From Erythroxylum novogranatense (Eukaryota > Streptophyta > Magnoliopsida > Malpighiales > Erythroxylaceae): a stretch of 64,000 bases of DNA. Shown piece after piece: positions 35,222 through 50,890 of the stretch (positions within the stretch are counted from its first letter, which is position 1; each line of letters opens with the position of its first letter). The notes under the pieces are model-generated. The model was given only the letters and a program-made list of their open reading frames with translations, was not told the DNA's origin and did not search any database. A program made the translations under genes and the position numbers. The stretch lies in assembly GCA_029891385.1 (NCBI GenBank), contig CM057224.1:7812001-7876000 (forward strand). The letters run 5' to 3'.

Positions 35222-36736
35222 TACAGCACCTAACAACTCACTTTCCAAGCAAAATTTAAAACCCTTAAAGTCAGAATTGGACAAAACTTCCTTCATATGA
35301 AATCTAGCCATACTTCTTAAGTTTAATTTAAGCTAAAGCTCATCTCAATAAGACAACCATATCAAAAGTTATGAGCAAAAATCTGAAACCTACACAAAGT
35401 AACATTTTCCAGATTTCATATCCAACTCAACTTATTTCATTCTAACACTAATCCTACATCAATAAGCATCCAATTTAGTCTCCAATTCAGCCCCAAGTTC
35501 ATCTAGACATTCACTTGTATAAAAAATCACAATTTGGCAGCACACAACACACAATGTTCTTACTTGAATTGACCACTCATCTAACATTATTCAAACATCC
35601 AAAACCAATCCAAAACCAACCACAACATATTCATCATTCAACCACACATACTTACACTTATACCCAAACAATCCTACCACAAACTTTATGAAATTAATGC
35701 ACAATTAATCACAATAAATGCTTCTAACTACCAAATGAAAGAATACAATGCACAATTCTCACCTAAACAAGTTGCAAGCTTTAAAATCTTCAATTCTTCA
35801 AAATCACTCCAACTTTCTACCACTCACCGACACCTACGGCTATCACTTCCCCACACACTAATCATCATCATCACAAGGCTGAAAGTTAGTTTTGTAAGTG
35901 AAGGAAGAAGGAGCAAGCAAGTAGACAAGAAAATTTCTTGTATGGATGAAGCACACCAACGAAGAAGGAGAGGAAGAACACCTACGGATGAGAGAACTTT
36001 TTAAACTTTCAAAGTGATTTTTTTAAAGCTTTTAAGGAGAGAGTCGTGGAAGACTAAAGCACTTAGGTTAATTTAATAATCTTAAAGTCTAAGACTAAGT
36101 AGGCAAGTGACATGTGTCACTTGCCACTTGTCTTTTTCCTACACTCTTTAGGTTCTTTCTCCTTTCAATTCAATTTCTAGTCCAATTTGTCTCCAAATTC
36201 TAATGGCTCAAAGTTCATAATTTCTAAAATCATATGTCTAATAGTCCAATGCCATTTGACAGTCATTTTCAGTACCGAAAATTCAATCAGTTTGCCACTT
36301 GGCAATTTTTTCCGGTCCAAATATTTTTCCCAAAAATTCCAAAAAAAATTTAAAAGTCCCTAAAAATATAAAACACACATAAATCACTCCAATTCAATTT
36401 TTCAAACACAATTATCACATATTTCACAAAAATTTACATTTAGACACATATGCTGGGAAATGTCATGAATGCATATACAATCATGTGCATGTGCAAAAAT
36501 TACCATTCATATCTATATAGAGGCTATATAATGCATGAACATACCGAGGTATATTTACACTCGCCTAATCCGTCCCAAATGACCAAATTACCCTTCCTAG
36601 CGGTGATGGGATGTTACAATATTGTAAGTGGAACATGGTACATTGAATTATTTCTAAGAGAACTAAAAATTTTGAGAGAAAGTTCTTTGTAAAAATTTTG
36701 AATAATGAGTTATTCTAAATGGTGTCTTATATAGTT

Positions 36737-38062
36737 TGATAAAACCGTAGGGTGTATTAGTTTCGCAAACTCTTCGAATTATGACAATCGTTTCTAGCAC
36801 AATAAAAAAACAAAGGAATTAAAATGCAACAAAATAAATGAACACTAATATTTGTTAATGCTATTTGACACACCTTGTCTACATTCTGTAGGGCCTTTAA
36901 CTAGCTTAATACTTTTATTAAAGGACAACATAGTTATACACAAGGCTTTAATAAGTTGACTCCACTTAACCCTTGACACTACCACTCGTCCTCACTACTT
37001 ATGAAAGTGATTCATACCCACTAACATGACTAACTCGTGTTAACCTTAACAGAAAATTTTTCGCAACAATCATTTGAAACAAGAACAATGAATAAATCAC
37101 TCAAGTGATTAAACAAACAACTCAACACCCAAGATGACACTTGACAAAAAGACAAGGAATAATTTCCTGCACAATCATGAAACCATGAGCAACTGAATAT
37201 TCATGCAGGTATCATCACTAAACTTCCAGTTCATGCACACTATCCTTAAGCCCACAATAATTCCTTTCAAACATGAAGGTTCAAGCACATAACAATATAT
37301 CCCCAACTATGCCCTAATTTTCTTAATACTAAAAGCTATATGATCTGGCAATTCACAAACAATAAAATGCACCAAAATATAGATCAAGAACGACTTACAA
37401 GCCAAGTAACTCACATGGACATTTAGTAGAAATAAGATCACTCATAATACACTAAATAAACACTTAACAAGAACTTTACCAAGTCAAGCATGATTTAAGT
37501 GCAGGAGCTGGGTCACTCCTACATCAACATACCTTCAGTTATCTCTAATTTTCTTCACATTTGGCAATGTCACACATACGCCTTCCTCAAAATAGTAAGA
37601 ATCTTTAGATCAAAGACCACAAACTTTTGCTCTTTCATTCAACATAAACATTCATAAAAAATAACTTCACCAAATCACTGACGTAATTGTTGCCAAGAGA
37701 CAAACACCCAGTTACCTTTGCAAATAGGACAAAAACTAGAAAAATTCATACCAACATCCACCAAGAAAAGAATCTTAGATCACTCATATATCTACTTCCA
37801 AACACAAAGTCAAGCAGCAGTAAAATTCAAAACTTGGAAACCTTCATGCCACCTTCACACGCATCATCTTGCATTATCCATATCTTAAAAAGAAACGTGA
37901 CTGCAATCTTCATTCAAGATGGACTGTTATTTTTGCAACAACACTTATCTAAGAAGCCAATTTAAGTAAGATTTCTTAAGTTATATTTTTATCCATTATT
38001 TAAATATTTAGTAATCAAAAATGTCAAAATTAAAAAAATAAGACATAGAGAATATCCTAACA
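36737..38062 (-). repeat. Copia C 3' LTR
   Basis: Plus-strand reading starts TGATAAAACCGTAGGGTG and ends GAATATCCTAACA. It matches 44866-46185 in colinear blocks such as GTGTATTAGTTTCGCAAACT and TTCATTCAAGATGGAC. Short open frames inside it (for example 37687-37965) also occur at the same place in the other LTR and are not genes. Confidence 0.85.
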
Positions 38063-38759
38063 ATTTTTTCCTTTTTGACATTTTTGTCATAAACAGAAAC
38101 TTCCCTTAAATCACATAATCGAATATATAAAAGTATTGAAGTTACAATACTCCCCCTCAATCCAAGGTCCTCATAGATAAAAATAGCCAAGTACAAACCC
38201 AAATTCAAGTCATCTCTCCCATTGGGACAAAGGATGTTAAAAAGAAAAATCAAGGAGCATCGGAGGACCGAAGAACCCGCTACTTCAACTGGTGAAGAGC
38301 ATCAAGACTCATTTGAAAAATACCTTCAATCCTCTCAATTTCAATGAACAAAGCTGCATAAGGATTGAAAAAGGAGGTTCTCGAGGCATCTAAAGGACTA
38401 GGTGTAGTGTATAGCAAATTGACAACCTATGGTTGCTTAAAAATTCTAGCTGATATGTTCATTAAGGTGGCTGGTTCAAGTGTACTTGTCTCCAACCGAG
38501 GAACATCATTTACATATAAAAATTAAGAAATTAAGCAAGGAAAGTAAAGTAGAGAATGTGTCTTGCCTCCAATAGCCAACATATCATCAATAATGAGTTG
38601 CCTCAAATTGAAGTTCAGTTCGGTACTGATGCCATAACATTTTAGCCTGTGCTAGATAAACAAAGACAACATGTATACTAGGCATCCAGTTAGCTAAAAC
38701 CAATTTATAAAGCACAAATTACTTTTGAGTCAACACGGATGAGCGTAGCCCTGGACTAG

Positions 38760-39590
38760 ATGGCCAAACCGATAACTTTTTTCAGGTTAACACAGTAGCT
38801 ATTTGATCATTAAAAATGGTCCAGTTATCATCATAAACCTGATCCCCAATTGCATTATCAAACCTCATGAAGATATTCAATCTGTTAGCATCAAACTGTA
38901 TCACCCTACCCTAAATATATACCAATTTATAACTCACAGTAGTATTAGATAATATGTTACCAAGCAGATTGCAGTAGAATTCTATTACCAATTCAATATC
39001 ATAATGTTTATGAAGTAATGCAGCTTGTAGTAATGTTCTCTTAGATAGTAAAGTATCCAATCGGTACCGTTGAAATTCATATAAGTTAATAGGGTGATCT
39101 AGTACTAACCCGATGTCAGTGAATATCTCCCATTTTTGCTCAGCTTCAGGTGAATAAAATTTGAATGAAATTGCGGTTTCTACTATCAACCAAGCAGATG
39201 GAACTCACAGAGATAGACGGACTGTTTTCCTAGCTCAGCATTTTGTTCACTTTTGGCAGACTGAAGGAGGAGCAGTCAGTGGAGTAGTAGTAGTAGGAAC
39301 CTCATCGGAATCAGATGATGAGTCTTTAATCATTGAATGTAACACTAGTATGGTGTCATCACTTTCTGGTGGATAATCCCGAATTGAGGTGGATTCAAGA
39401 ATTTCAATGGGAGCAGTTAAGGATGACCCAGTCCTAGAAACTTTCCTCCCAAGCATTGGGTTCAATAACAAACGGTTGGATAGACGTATGGAAGCAACAG
39501 TCGATTTTCCCACACCCGAGGAGAGGGATTTGTCTTTGTTCTTGCCCATTTTGTTAAAGAACAACAAATACCCAAACAAAATCAACAAAT
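38760..39590 (-). pseudogene. Copia C extra ORF after pol (plant-transposon-protein-like domain)
   Basis: The first ATG after the pol remnant starts MGKNKDKSLSSGVGKSTVAS (39550), a Ser/Thr/acidic low-complexity N-terminus with SDDTILVL and SSSDSDEVPTTTT. A shift near 39190 leads into ISFKFYSPEAEQKWEIFTD, LVLDHPINLYEF and, after a TAG at 38911-38913, GRVIQFDANRLNIFMRFDNA. This order (acidic Ser-rich lead, then a 'F.S.EAE..W......L..R.I....F' block, then 'V..F....IN....') is what I recall of the 'putative plant transposon protein' domain found in many plant retroelements. No signal peptide or membrane segment is evident apart from a hydrophobic run upstream of the ATG. It is the counterpart of the ORF at 59402-61108. 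Confidence 0.55.
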
Positions 39591-39949
39591 GGTGTAATCA
39601 TTGAGTGAAAAAGAGCAAAACTGTAGAGAGAAGTCCAAGTTGTAGAGTTGGAACCCACACGGTTGAAAAGAGATGAATCTTTAATAGAGTCTTAAGAATC
39701 CCACATAGGTGCTAATTCCATAGCGGAGAAGTCTTCAATGCAATCATGTGGGTGCTTAGGAGCTCGAAGGTCAACATAGATGAGAAGGGGATGAGAGGCG
39801 TAGGTGGCAGTAGGAAGAGGAATTAGGGGATTTTTAATCCCTCTGGATAAAACACAACGTTTTGTTTTTCCCTTTTTTATAACTTTTCAATAATTTTTTA
39901 AAAAGGAAAATAATACATCAATAATGTAAAACACAAAGTCCTAAAGCCC

Positions 39950-40430
39950 TTCGAAGAAGTTCAAACCTGACTACGTTAAGAAGTTTAGTAAAGATGTCCG
40001 CTAGTTACTTTTTTGTAGACATATATGAGAGGGTGGCTACTTTGTTCTTCGTAAGCTCTCAAATAAAATGATACTTCAAATCAATGTGCTTCATCTGTGA
40101 ATGTTGAACCAGATTCTTCGAGATATCTATAGCATTCTTGTTATCACATAAGATTGTCAGTACATCCTCATCAATTCTATAATCTTCCAACATCTATTTC
40201 ATCCAAAGAAGTTGTGAACAACAACTTCCTGCAACAATATATTCTACTTCTATGGTTGATAATGAAATTGAAAATTTCTTTTTATTGTACTAGGAAATTA
40301 GATTGTTACTAAGGAAGAAACACCCTCTTGAAGTGCTTTTTTTATCATCTAGATTTCTAGCCCAATTTGCATCACTTACCTGACTAGGTAGGACGTAGAG
40401 TCACATATATACCAAATTCCAAGTTCAGAC
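39950..40430 (-). pseudogene. Copia C RNase H remnant
   Basis: Minus-strand pieces: KKKFSISLSTIEVEYIVAGS (STEAEY block, Glu kept), LTILCDNKNAIDISKN (Asp kept), HSQMKHIDLKYHFIREL and LADIFTKLL. The block that should precede them (the GYxDADWAG segment) is missing around 40425, so there is an internal deletion. Confidence 0.75.
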
Positions 40431-41460
40431 GTACCTCTTATATTCCCTGATGACCCTCTTTATTGCTGTCAAATGTGTATCTTTTGGATTAGCATGGTAG
40501 CGAGCATATACTCCAATGCTGTAGCATATGTCTGGTCTACTTGCTGTTAAATACAATAGGTTCTTAATAATGGTCCAACAAAGTCTAACATCAACACTTT
40601 TCCCGTTCTCATCTTTACTTAACTTTGTACAAACACTCATAGGAGTTCTCACATGTCTAACATTCTCAAGTCCAAACTTCTTTATTAAGTTTTTTGCATA
40701 TTTGGTTTGAGATACAAAGATGCCATCTTTTGCTTGTTTGCTTTGCAAACCCATAAAGCAATTCAACTCATCGACCATACTCATCTCAAATTCTTATGTC
40801 ATTATCTCAACAAAGTCAACTACCATCTTAGGATGAGTGGATCCAAATACAATATCATCAACATAAACCTGAGCAATCATCAATTCATATCTAATTTTCT
40901 TTATAAATAGAGTTTTGCCAACATTGCCTTGTTTGTAGCCTTTCTTGATGAGATATTGTGTGAGTCTTTCATACCAATCCCTTGGCACTTGTTTAAGATC
41001 GTAAAGTGCTTTCTTCAACTTAAACATATGATCTGCATGAACTAAATCAATAAATTCTTTTAGTTGTTCAACATATACCTCTTCTTGTATAAACCCATTT
41101 AAAAAGGCACTCTTCACATCCATTTGATAAAGCTTGAAGCCCTTCACATATGCTACACCCAACAACAATCTAATAGACTTAAGTCATACTACTAGTGTTT
41201 CTTCAAAGTCTATTCCTTCAATCTGAGAATATCCTTAAGCCACTAACCTTGCTTTACTTCTAGTTACGTTGCCCTTTTCATCTGTTTTATTGTGAAATAC
41301 CCATTTCAATTACATTCACATCTAATGGTCTTAACCCCAATTCCCATACATCATTTTGTGCAAATTGAGTTAATTCTTCTTGCATAGCTGCTATCCAGAA
41401 CTCATCTTGTAGAGCTTCTTAAACATTTTTAGGCTTGACTGAAGAGGTGTAGCATAAATA
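40431..41460 (-). pseudogene. Copia C reverse transcriptase remnant
   Basis: From 41168 downward a 124-codon open frame holds LYQMDVKSAFLNGFIQEEVY, KKALYDLKQVPRDWYERL and the catalytic Y-V-D-D (40854-40865). A frame change near 40790 leads to MSMVDELNCFMGLQ, then LYLTASRPDICYSIGVYARY and TAIKRVIREYKRYV. The N-terminal quarter (41170-41460) is broken by several stops. Confidence 0.8.
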
Positions 41461-41514
41461 TCCTGCAAGTTCTCGGTAATCAATTCTTTTTCTTTTTCTT
41501 GTTTTCTTCTTTCG

Positions 41515-43010
41515 CTGACATCACCAATAACATTTTCTACTGGATGACTTCTTCTGATTCATGATGGAGGATCCCAGTTGCAAATCAATTTCTCTCAAGT
41601 TTTGACTTTTTAACGGGACTATTTCCACATCAAGTATCTTGGAAGATCCCTCATTCGAAGTAATTGCCAAATCTTCAATTTGCATGGTTACTTTCTCAAC
41701 AGTAACTAACTGCAAATCTGGGCAATTTTTGATTGTAGTATCGTTGCTTATTTAAGCTAGTTCGTAAGACCAGTTTTGTATGTTTTCTTCTGCCCTTGTA
41801 GCATACACTTGAGATACATCATCTGTCACCACATTTATAGATTCTAACATTTTCTTGGTTCTTTGCTTAAACACTCGATATGCTTTGCTATGAGTTGAAT
41901 AACTAATATAGATCCCTTCATCGCTTTTTCTCTCGAATTTTAAAGTTATTCATGATCTTTAAGAATTTAGCATCTACTGCCAAACATATGAAAGTAACTC
42001 TCATCTGGTTTCTTTCCTCTTTAAAGTTCATAAGATGTCTAGTTCAAGATGTTTCTAAGATAAACTCTGTTACATATGTAGCATGTTGTGTTGACTGCTT
42101 CAGCCTAAATCGCATAGACATTTTTCCTTTCGATAACTCCATTTTTCTATGGAGTTTTAGGTGTTGAAAATTCTATTTATCACAAAACTCATTGAAGCTT
42201 GCATTCTCAAATTCCCTTTCATGATCTGACCGAATTCTCAACACTGCCATATTTTTTAGATTATAACTTGCATATATAAGCTTGTAAAGGATTTGAAAGC
42301 ATATGATTTTTCTCTAAAAAATGATACCCAAATGTATCTAGAGTAGTCATCAACACACGTTAGAAAGTATCCCATCCCACCAATGCTATCGTGTTGTGTT
42401 AGACTAACCAAATCCATATGAATTAACTCAAGTATACGTGAGGAAGTAACATATCTGACCTTTTTTATGTGGCATTCTAATTTGTTTACCTATTTGACAT
42501 GCACTACATGACAATTTGTCTTCTTTGTTCACTGAGGGTAAACCTTTCATTGCTTCCAATTTCTTCAACTTGCTAATGAGCTTATGGTTGATATGTCTAA
42601 GCTTTTGATACTATAGCTCAATACTATTATAATGAGAGGTTGAATCGCATGTTTTGGTGACCTGTAACATATAGCTATTGTCTGCTGATCGTTTGCTACT
42701 CACAATGCTTTCTCCTTGCTCAGTTAGCACTCTGCATTCAACACTTGAAAATTTAACTAATAAACCATCATCACAAAGTTGACTTATACTTACCAAATTG
42801 GCTCTTAGTCCATCGACATGGAGTACATTTTTTAGATGTAGCAATCCACCCACATTTAACTTCCCTCTACCAACTACCGAAGCCTTCTTTCTATCTCCAG
42901 ATATCACATGTCCATCCATTCAACTTTGATAATTAGATAAATAATTCTTTTCTCCTGTCATATGATATGAACATTCACTATCAAAATACCAATCATTATG
43001 TGAAGTTGCC
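41515..43010 (-). pseudogene. Copia C protease, integrase and linker remnant
   Basis: The protease reads DWYFDSECSYHMTG (around 42965-43000): the catalytic Asp is kept but the Gly of D-S-G is Glu. Then 42919-42611 holds MDGHVISGD, LHLKNVLHVDGLRANLVSIS and the rest of the pre-integrase lead. Integrase core pieces follow, including IRSDHEREFENASFNEFCD near 42190-42245 with its second catalytic Asp. A 64-codon open piece at 41715-41521 is the integrase-RT linker. Stops and shifts throughout. Confidence 0.7.
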
Positions 43011-43019
43011 TTTATAGTT

Positions 43020-44793
43020 TCAAGGGCTAACAAAGCTTGCAATTGACTCTTTTTAACCCAAGTGTGCTTTGAAATTATGGACTGCTACTAGAAATTGTGT
43101 GAGGACCGAATGCTCCTTTGGTTTTGGGTTCTTTGAAACAACATCCATAGTAACTTGTAACACCTTAGTCTTATGTGTCTGATAACTCTGCAAAAAAACA
43201 TGTAGGAACAAATCTATGATTTTTCTTCAAAATTTCTTCTTAGACAGATTTGGACACATTAATTTTCTCATCATTCACCTTTATAGCCAATGCCTTGAAG
43301 ATTCCCTTTTATCTTATCGATTTCTAATAATTTTTCTAACTTCTTTGTGCCACCATTTAACATCCTCAATCTCTGTGCCATCATTTAACATCCTTAATCC
43401 CTTTTCGGTGCTGATCAATTTCATTTTTGTTTCATCAAGTTCAGTTAGTGTCAACATCAGTTTTTTCTCTAAACCACAAATAACGTTCTTCATAAATAAG
43501 TTTTCTTCATTCAACTTTTCATTCTTTTACATGTTTGCACCCATTTTACATACATTAATTCGTAAGCTTCGTAAATGTTCTTCTTTTAATCATCTAAACC
43601 ACTGCCATCACTGTTATAATCTGAGATTGTCCTTTGATATGATTTGTTTGCATTTTTCTCAAAATTTTTGGATTTGCTCACTTTTTCATCATCAGTTACT
43701 ATCTTCTTAGTTACTGTTAAGCAGGCAATTGGACTTTTGTTGTACAAAGCAACTAATGCAGCATTGTTCACAATATCTTCTTCATTACCATACTCACTTT
43801 TGGATTCATTTTCGCTCCAAGTGCTCGTAAAGGAGTTCTCTTTTCTCTTTTTCAAGATATTAACTCATTTTACTTGCACATGTCTGAAACCTTGACACTC
43901 ATGACATTGATTCTCCTTGCTTTTCTTTCACCCTTCTGAGTTTTGACTTATTGTTTAAAGTTGTTGTTTGATAAACTCTCACCGTTTTGCCTGAATTTGG
44001 GTCTATCCTTTTTCACTCTTTTCAGCCAATTACTAAAATTTCATGTTAATAAAACCAAATCCTCATTCTAATTGGAATCATCTTCTATATCATTTATGCC
44101 CTTTCTAGTTTTAGCTTGTAGTTCCAATCCTTTACTCTTTTCTTGCTTACTCCTCAACAAAGTCAATTCAAAATTGGTAAGAATCTCAATTACCTTCTCT
44201 AACGACAAGTCATTAATGTCATGAGCCTCCTTGATTGCTACAATTTTTGAAATAAATCTTGGAGGTAGTGATCTCAGCATCTTCTTTTCCAATTTGAGGT
44301 TAGACTCTTTCTTCCTAAATTGATGTGGTTGATTTGCTATATCATGCAATCTCTCATGGAAATGTCTAATTATCTCACTATCATTAATCTTCAGTTCTTC
44401 AAACCTTACAACTAACATCGGAAGTTTTGAGGCTATCACATATTTTTATCTCTTATGTATAGTTTGCAAAGTATCCTATGCTTCTTAAATCGATTCACAA
44501 GATGATATCATTGAGAAGCGACCATCATCTATAGCACTAAAAATGGCATGCATGGCTTGAGAATTTCCAAGGGCTCTCTTTTCTTCAACTCTTATCCATT
44601 TAGATGGATCTTTCACTATTATTTCTCTTTTGTCATCAATCATCACTGGATGTGTCCAGCCATATAGCACTGAATTCCATGCCTTTGCTTCTTAGGCCTT
44701 AATAAAAACTCTCATACATACCTTCTATGCATGATAATTAAAACCATCCAACAGTGGTTGCCTGGTAATTGATGCATCTTCTCTTGTAACCAT
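43020..44793 (-). pseudogene. Copia C gag remnant
   Basis: ATG at 44793 starts MVTREDASITRQPLLDGFNY, the Sirevirus-type gag lead. Open pieces at 44670-44485 and 44439-44068 carry KAIFSAIDD-like and MLRSLPPRFISKIVAIKEAH, the central gag helices. A zinc knuckle lies near 43915-43880 (C-H-E-C-x4-H, last Cys absent). Downstream are an acidic Ser-rich stretch (ENESKSEYGNEEDIV) and a coiled-coil segment (LEKKLMLTLTELDETKMKL), both also present in the Sirevirus at 55455-55860. Stops separate the pieces. Confidence 0.75.
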
Positions 44794-44851
44794 GTTTGTG
44801 AAATGCAGACATACACCAACTTGTTATACCAAGTTCTGATTAGGTGATCTT

Positions 44852-44863
44852 TATCTGATACCA
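44852..44863 (-). other. Copia C primer binding site
   Basis: Minus strand TGGTATCAGATA, 10 of 12 bases as in the canonical initiator-Met tRNA site, two bases from the LTR end. Confidence 0.8.
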
Positions 44864-44865
44864 AT

Positions 44866-46185
44866 TGATAGAACTATAGGGGTGTATTAGTTTCGCAAAC
44901 TCTTCGAATTACGGTAATCGTTTCTAGCATAATCAAAAGTCAGAAGAATTAAAATGCAACAAAATAAATAAACAACAATATTTGTTAACACAATTCTGCA
45001 CACTTTGCCTTTATCTACGGGACCCTCACCTAGCTTAATACTTTCATCAAAAGACAAGGATAGTTTTACACAAGACTTTAATAAGTTGACTTTACTTAAC
45101 CCTTGACACTAACACTCATCCTCACTACTCATGAAAGGGATTCACACCCAATAATACGTTCGACTCATGTTAACCTCAACAGAGGATTTTTCTCAATAAT
45201 CTTTTAAAACAAGAACAGTGAATAAATCACTCAAGTGATTAAACAAACAATTCAACACTCAAGAAGATACTTGACAAAAAGACAATGAATAATTTCCAGC
45301 ACAATCACAAAACTATAAGCAGCTGGATAATCACGCAGGTATCATCACTAGACTTCCAGTTCACGCACACTATCCTTTAGCCCATAATAATACCTTTCAA
45401 ACATGAAGGTTCAAGCACATAACAATGCATCTCCAGCTATGCCCCAATTTTCTGAACATTAAAAGCCATGTGAACTGCCGATTCACCAATGATAAAATGC
45501 ACCAAGATACAGATCAAGAACGACTTAGAAGTTAAGTGACTCACGTGTATATTTAGTAAAAACAAGATCACGTACGATACATTAAATAAACACCCAGTAA
45601 GAACTTCACCAAGTCAAGCACGATTCAAGTGTAAGAGTTGAGTTTCGTCTGCATCAACACACCTTCGATTGTCTCTAATTTTCTACACACTTGGCATCGT
45701 CACACACACTTATTCCTTAAAACAGTAAGAATCTTCAGATCAAAGACCACACACTTTTTGCTCTTTCATTCAACATAAACATTCATCAGAAAGAACCACA
45801 GCAAATCATTGACGTAATTGTTACCAAGAGACAAACACCCAATTACCCACGCAAATAGGACAAAAACTAAAAAAATTCATGCCAACATCCACCAGGAAAA
45901 AAATCTCAGATCACTCACATATCTACCTCAAAGAACATAGTTACACAGCAGTAAAATTCAAGACCTGGAAACTTTTACCTCATCAAACACGTCATCTTGC
46001 ATTATCTATATCTCAAAAAGAAACGGGATCTACTCCGATCTTCATTCAAGATGGACTTCTATTTTTGCAACAACACTTATCCAAGAAGTCAATTTAAGTA
46101 AGACTTTTTGATTTATATTTTTAATCGTTATCTAAATATCTAATAATAAAATGTCAAAATTGAAATAATAGTGAATATCCTATCA
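44866..46185 (-). repeat. Copia C 5' LTR
   Basis: Plus-strand reading starts TGATAGAACTATAGGGG and ends GAATATCCTATCA. Colinear with 36737-38062. Confidence 0.85.
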
Positions 46186-46250
46186 GAGTTTTCGTTATCT
46201 AAATATCTAATAATAAAATGTCAAAATTAAAATAATATCCTAACAGAGTT
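46124..46250. repeat. Tandem duplication of the LTR edge plus flank (~60 bp)
   Basis: CGTTATCTAAATATCTAATA through TATCCTA(T/A)CAGAGTT appears twice in a row, ending at 46190 and 46250. The second copy lacks a few bases (ATAGTG). The duplication spans the LTR boundary and the flanking GAGTT, so it arose after insertion. Confidence 0.8.
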
Positions 46251-46884
46251 CTTCAAGTTAGAAGGAACTCGAATTCTTTCGTATTGTATCTTAGACGCTG
46301 TGATGTGACGGTGGGTTTGGTGATACCGGTACTTGATGAGAAAGTAGGTGGCTCTCAAACACATGCTCTAGCAGATCGTTTTTTGGAGCTTGTATTATTG
46401 CCCTGATATTGGTGCTATGACCAAGGGAATGGACTCAGTTCAAATTAATTTGCTCGGGTATATCATCAAGTAGCCAATTAGGTGGCTTACTTGGTTTATC
46501 TCTCCGAACACAAATGGCAGACGCTGGAAAAGAAAGATGATAAAACCAGTAACGAGAGCATTGAGCATTACACCCATAGAAGCTAAAAGTGGTACGTAAT
46601 GCAGTGTCCTTCATAGAAATATTGTCTTAAAAAAGTGGTTGTACCACCCATAGAAGCTAATTGATTGGATTTTAAAAGCTTCCACAGTTTGAGAGCTAAT
46701 TACGAGGAATGCCCTAATCAATCCATTGCAATCATGGCACAATTCTTCCCGATCAAACCATAAGCAACTAAATTTTTACGACTAGTTATTCGACTGAAAC
46801 AGAGATGGATCATTCCGAGTGGTAGATGCGAATAGCTACAACACTAAAACTTCCTGCCTCCTCGTAGTGCTCTTCAAGCTAATT
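46251..46884. other. Downstream flank of the spermidine synthase gene
   Basis: Includes the presumed 3' untranslated region (left of 46885, gene on the minus strand). No other gene was recognised. Confidence 0.5.
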
Positions 46885-49988
<3,104 letters not shown>

Positions 49989-50156
49989 CTTTTTGCTCTC
50001 CAAGTCTAACCTCTTTCACGCACCCAAAACCCCTAAAGCTTCAACCTTAACCAAAACTGGGCACCGAGACCGAGAAAAAACACACTTGTTTTTGGGCCTG
50101 CAACTGTAAGCTTTACACAAAAGCTGAGGGCAGGTTACGCAATAGACGTCAAATTC

Positions 50157-50168
50157 CTCATATATAGA
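50157..50168 (-). promoter_or_regulatory. Possible TATA box of the spermidine synthase gene
   Basis: Minus-strand TCTATATATGAGG lies about 170 bases upstream of the start codon, a plausible distance for a plant promoter with a ~140-base leader. No transcript data support it. Confidence 0.35.
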
Positions 50169-50169
50169 A

Positions 50170-50890
50170 TAATGAGTAAAATGAAACAGTAACAACAATA
50201 ATATTTAAAGTAAGCTAAGGTAAAAGAACAAGAGCACAGAGAGAGTAGCATGTTATCGTACAGAAAGCGTCCACTTGGTAGAAACGCGGCTTTTGTGTTG
50301 TCTTTTTCTGTTAATTACATTCTTTTATAGTTCCCAGTGAGAGAACAATGTCTCTGACAGAGGTCATAATTTACTGCAGGGTTTTGGTTTTGAATGGTCC
50401 ACAAATTCAGATGCTGTTGATCGTATTTGTATAATATTAAATGATAAGGTTCTCAAGTAGCCGTACTTTTTCATCCTTACCTAATATTTGCCATATGACC
50501 TTTCTGATCCTCTCTTCTCTTCTCTTGGACTAAAAAAAAGGTGTAACGCTCAATTTAAGCGCCTCCATATTTCAGGTCAACATTATATGAGAAAGGTAAA
50601 TTACGGTTTGATCTTCGCTAATTTTTTAGAAAGACAGCCTAATATTATATATGTATAAAAAGTTATCACATTGAATCTCTTCTCTTGATACGGGTGTGAG
50701 TAGAGTTAGAGATAGTAAGAAACCCATCCGATATTATACTTTTTTTTTTAAATGAAATAATTTTGTGTCTTTTCTCAACCTGAGCATGACTCAAGGCCTG
50801 AATAGGCTAAGCAGTCGCAACCCACAATTCAATCAACTCAAGCCAAGGTCGGATTGGATTAGATTTGCCATCCCTAGCTAATGTATAGAC
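50170..50890. other. Upstream region of the spermidine synthase gene
   Basis: No further gene. TTTGCCATCCCTAG at 50864-50877, read in reverse CTAGGGATGGCAAA, resembles a hAT terminal repeat. The stretch before it (CCTGAGCATGACTCAAGGCC) also looks like hAT subterminal sequence. The other end was not found. Confidence 0.45.

Larger units (their letters stand above)
28250..36618 (-). mobile_element. Solo LTR of a Gypsy (Tekay/Del-like) element, split by another LTR
   Basis: On the minus strand it starts TGTAACATCCCATCACCGC (right edge, 36618) and ends GGTAAGGAGGTGCTACA (left edge, 28250). ATATT flanks both sides (28245-28249 and 36619-36623), an exact target duplication. Without the nested insertion (30893-35221 plus one TACAG) it is about 4.03 kb. 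It shares with the LTR at 3790-7034 the terminal ~25 bases, the GTTCGCAAACTCACCC region (28650-28690 reversed) and the CGAGCCC/GATTCAGAGCC repeat region. No coding sequence is present. Confidence 0.85.
36737..46245 (-). mobile_element. Copia C: decayed Sirevirus-like Copia element
   Basis: LTRs of ~1.32 kb at both ends (36737-38062; 44866-46185, or to 46245 with a small duplication), a primer binding site (44852-44863), gag, protease, integrase, RT and RNase H in Copia order on the minus strand, then an extra ORF between RNase H and the 3' LTR. The purine tract AAAAAGGAAAAAAT (38076-38063) precedes the 3' LTR and a second GAGGGGGAGT (38159-38150) lies near it, as in Sireviruses. Flanks are TAGTT (36732-36736) and GAGTT (46186-46190 or 46246-46250), one mismatch. 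The LTRs differ at roughly one base in ten over the first 60 bases, so it is much older than the element at 53421. Confidence 0.85.

Noticed and set aside
37687..37965. Small gene at 37687-37965, with a similar frame at 45879-46097
   Set aside because: The two frames occupy the same place in the two LTRs of copia C.
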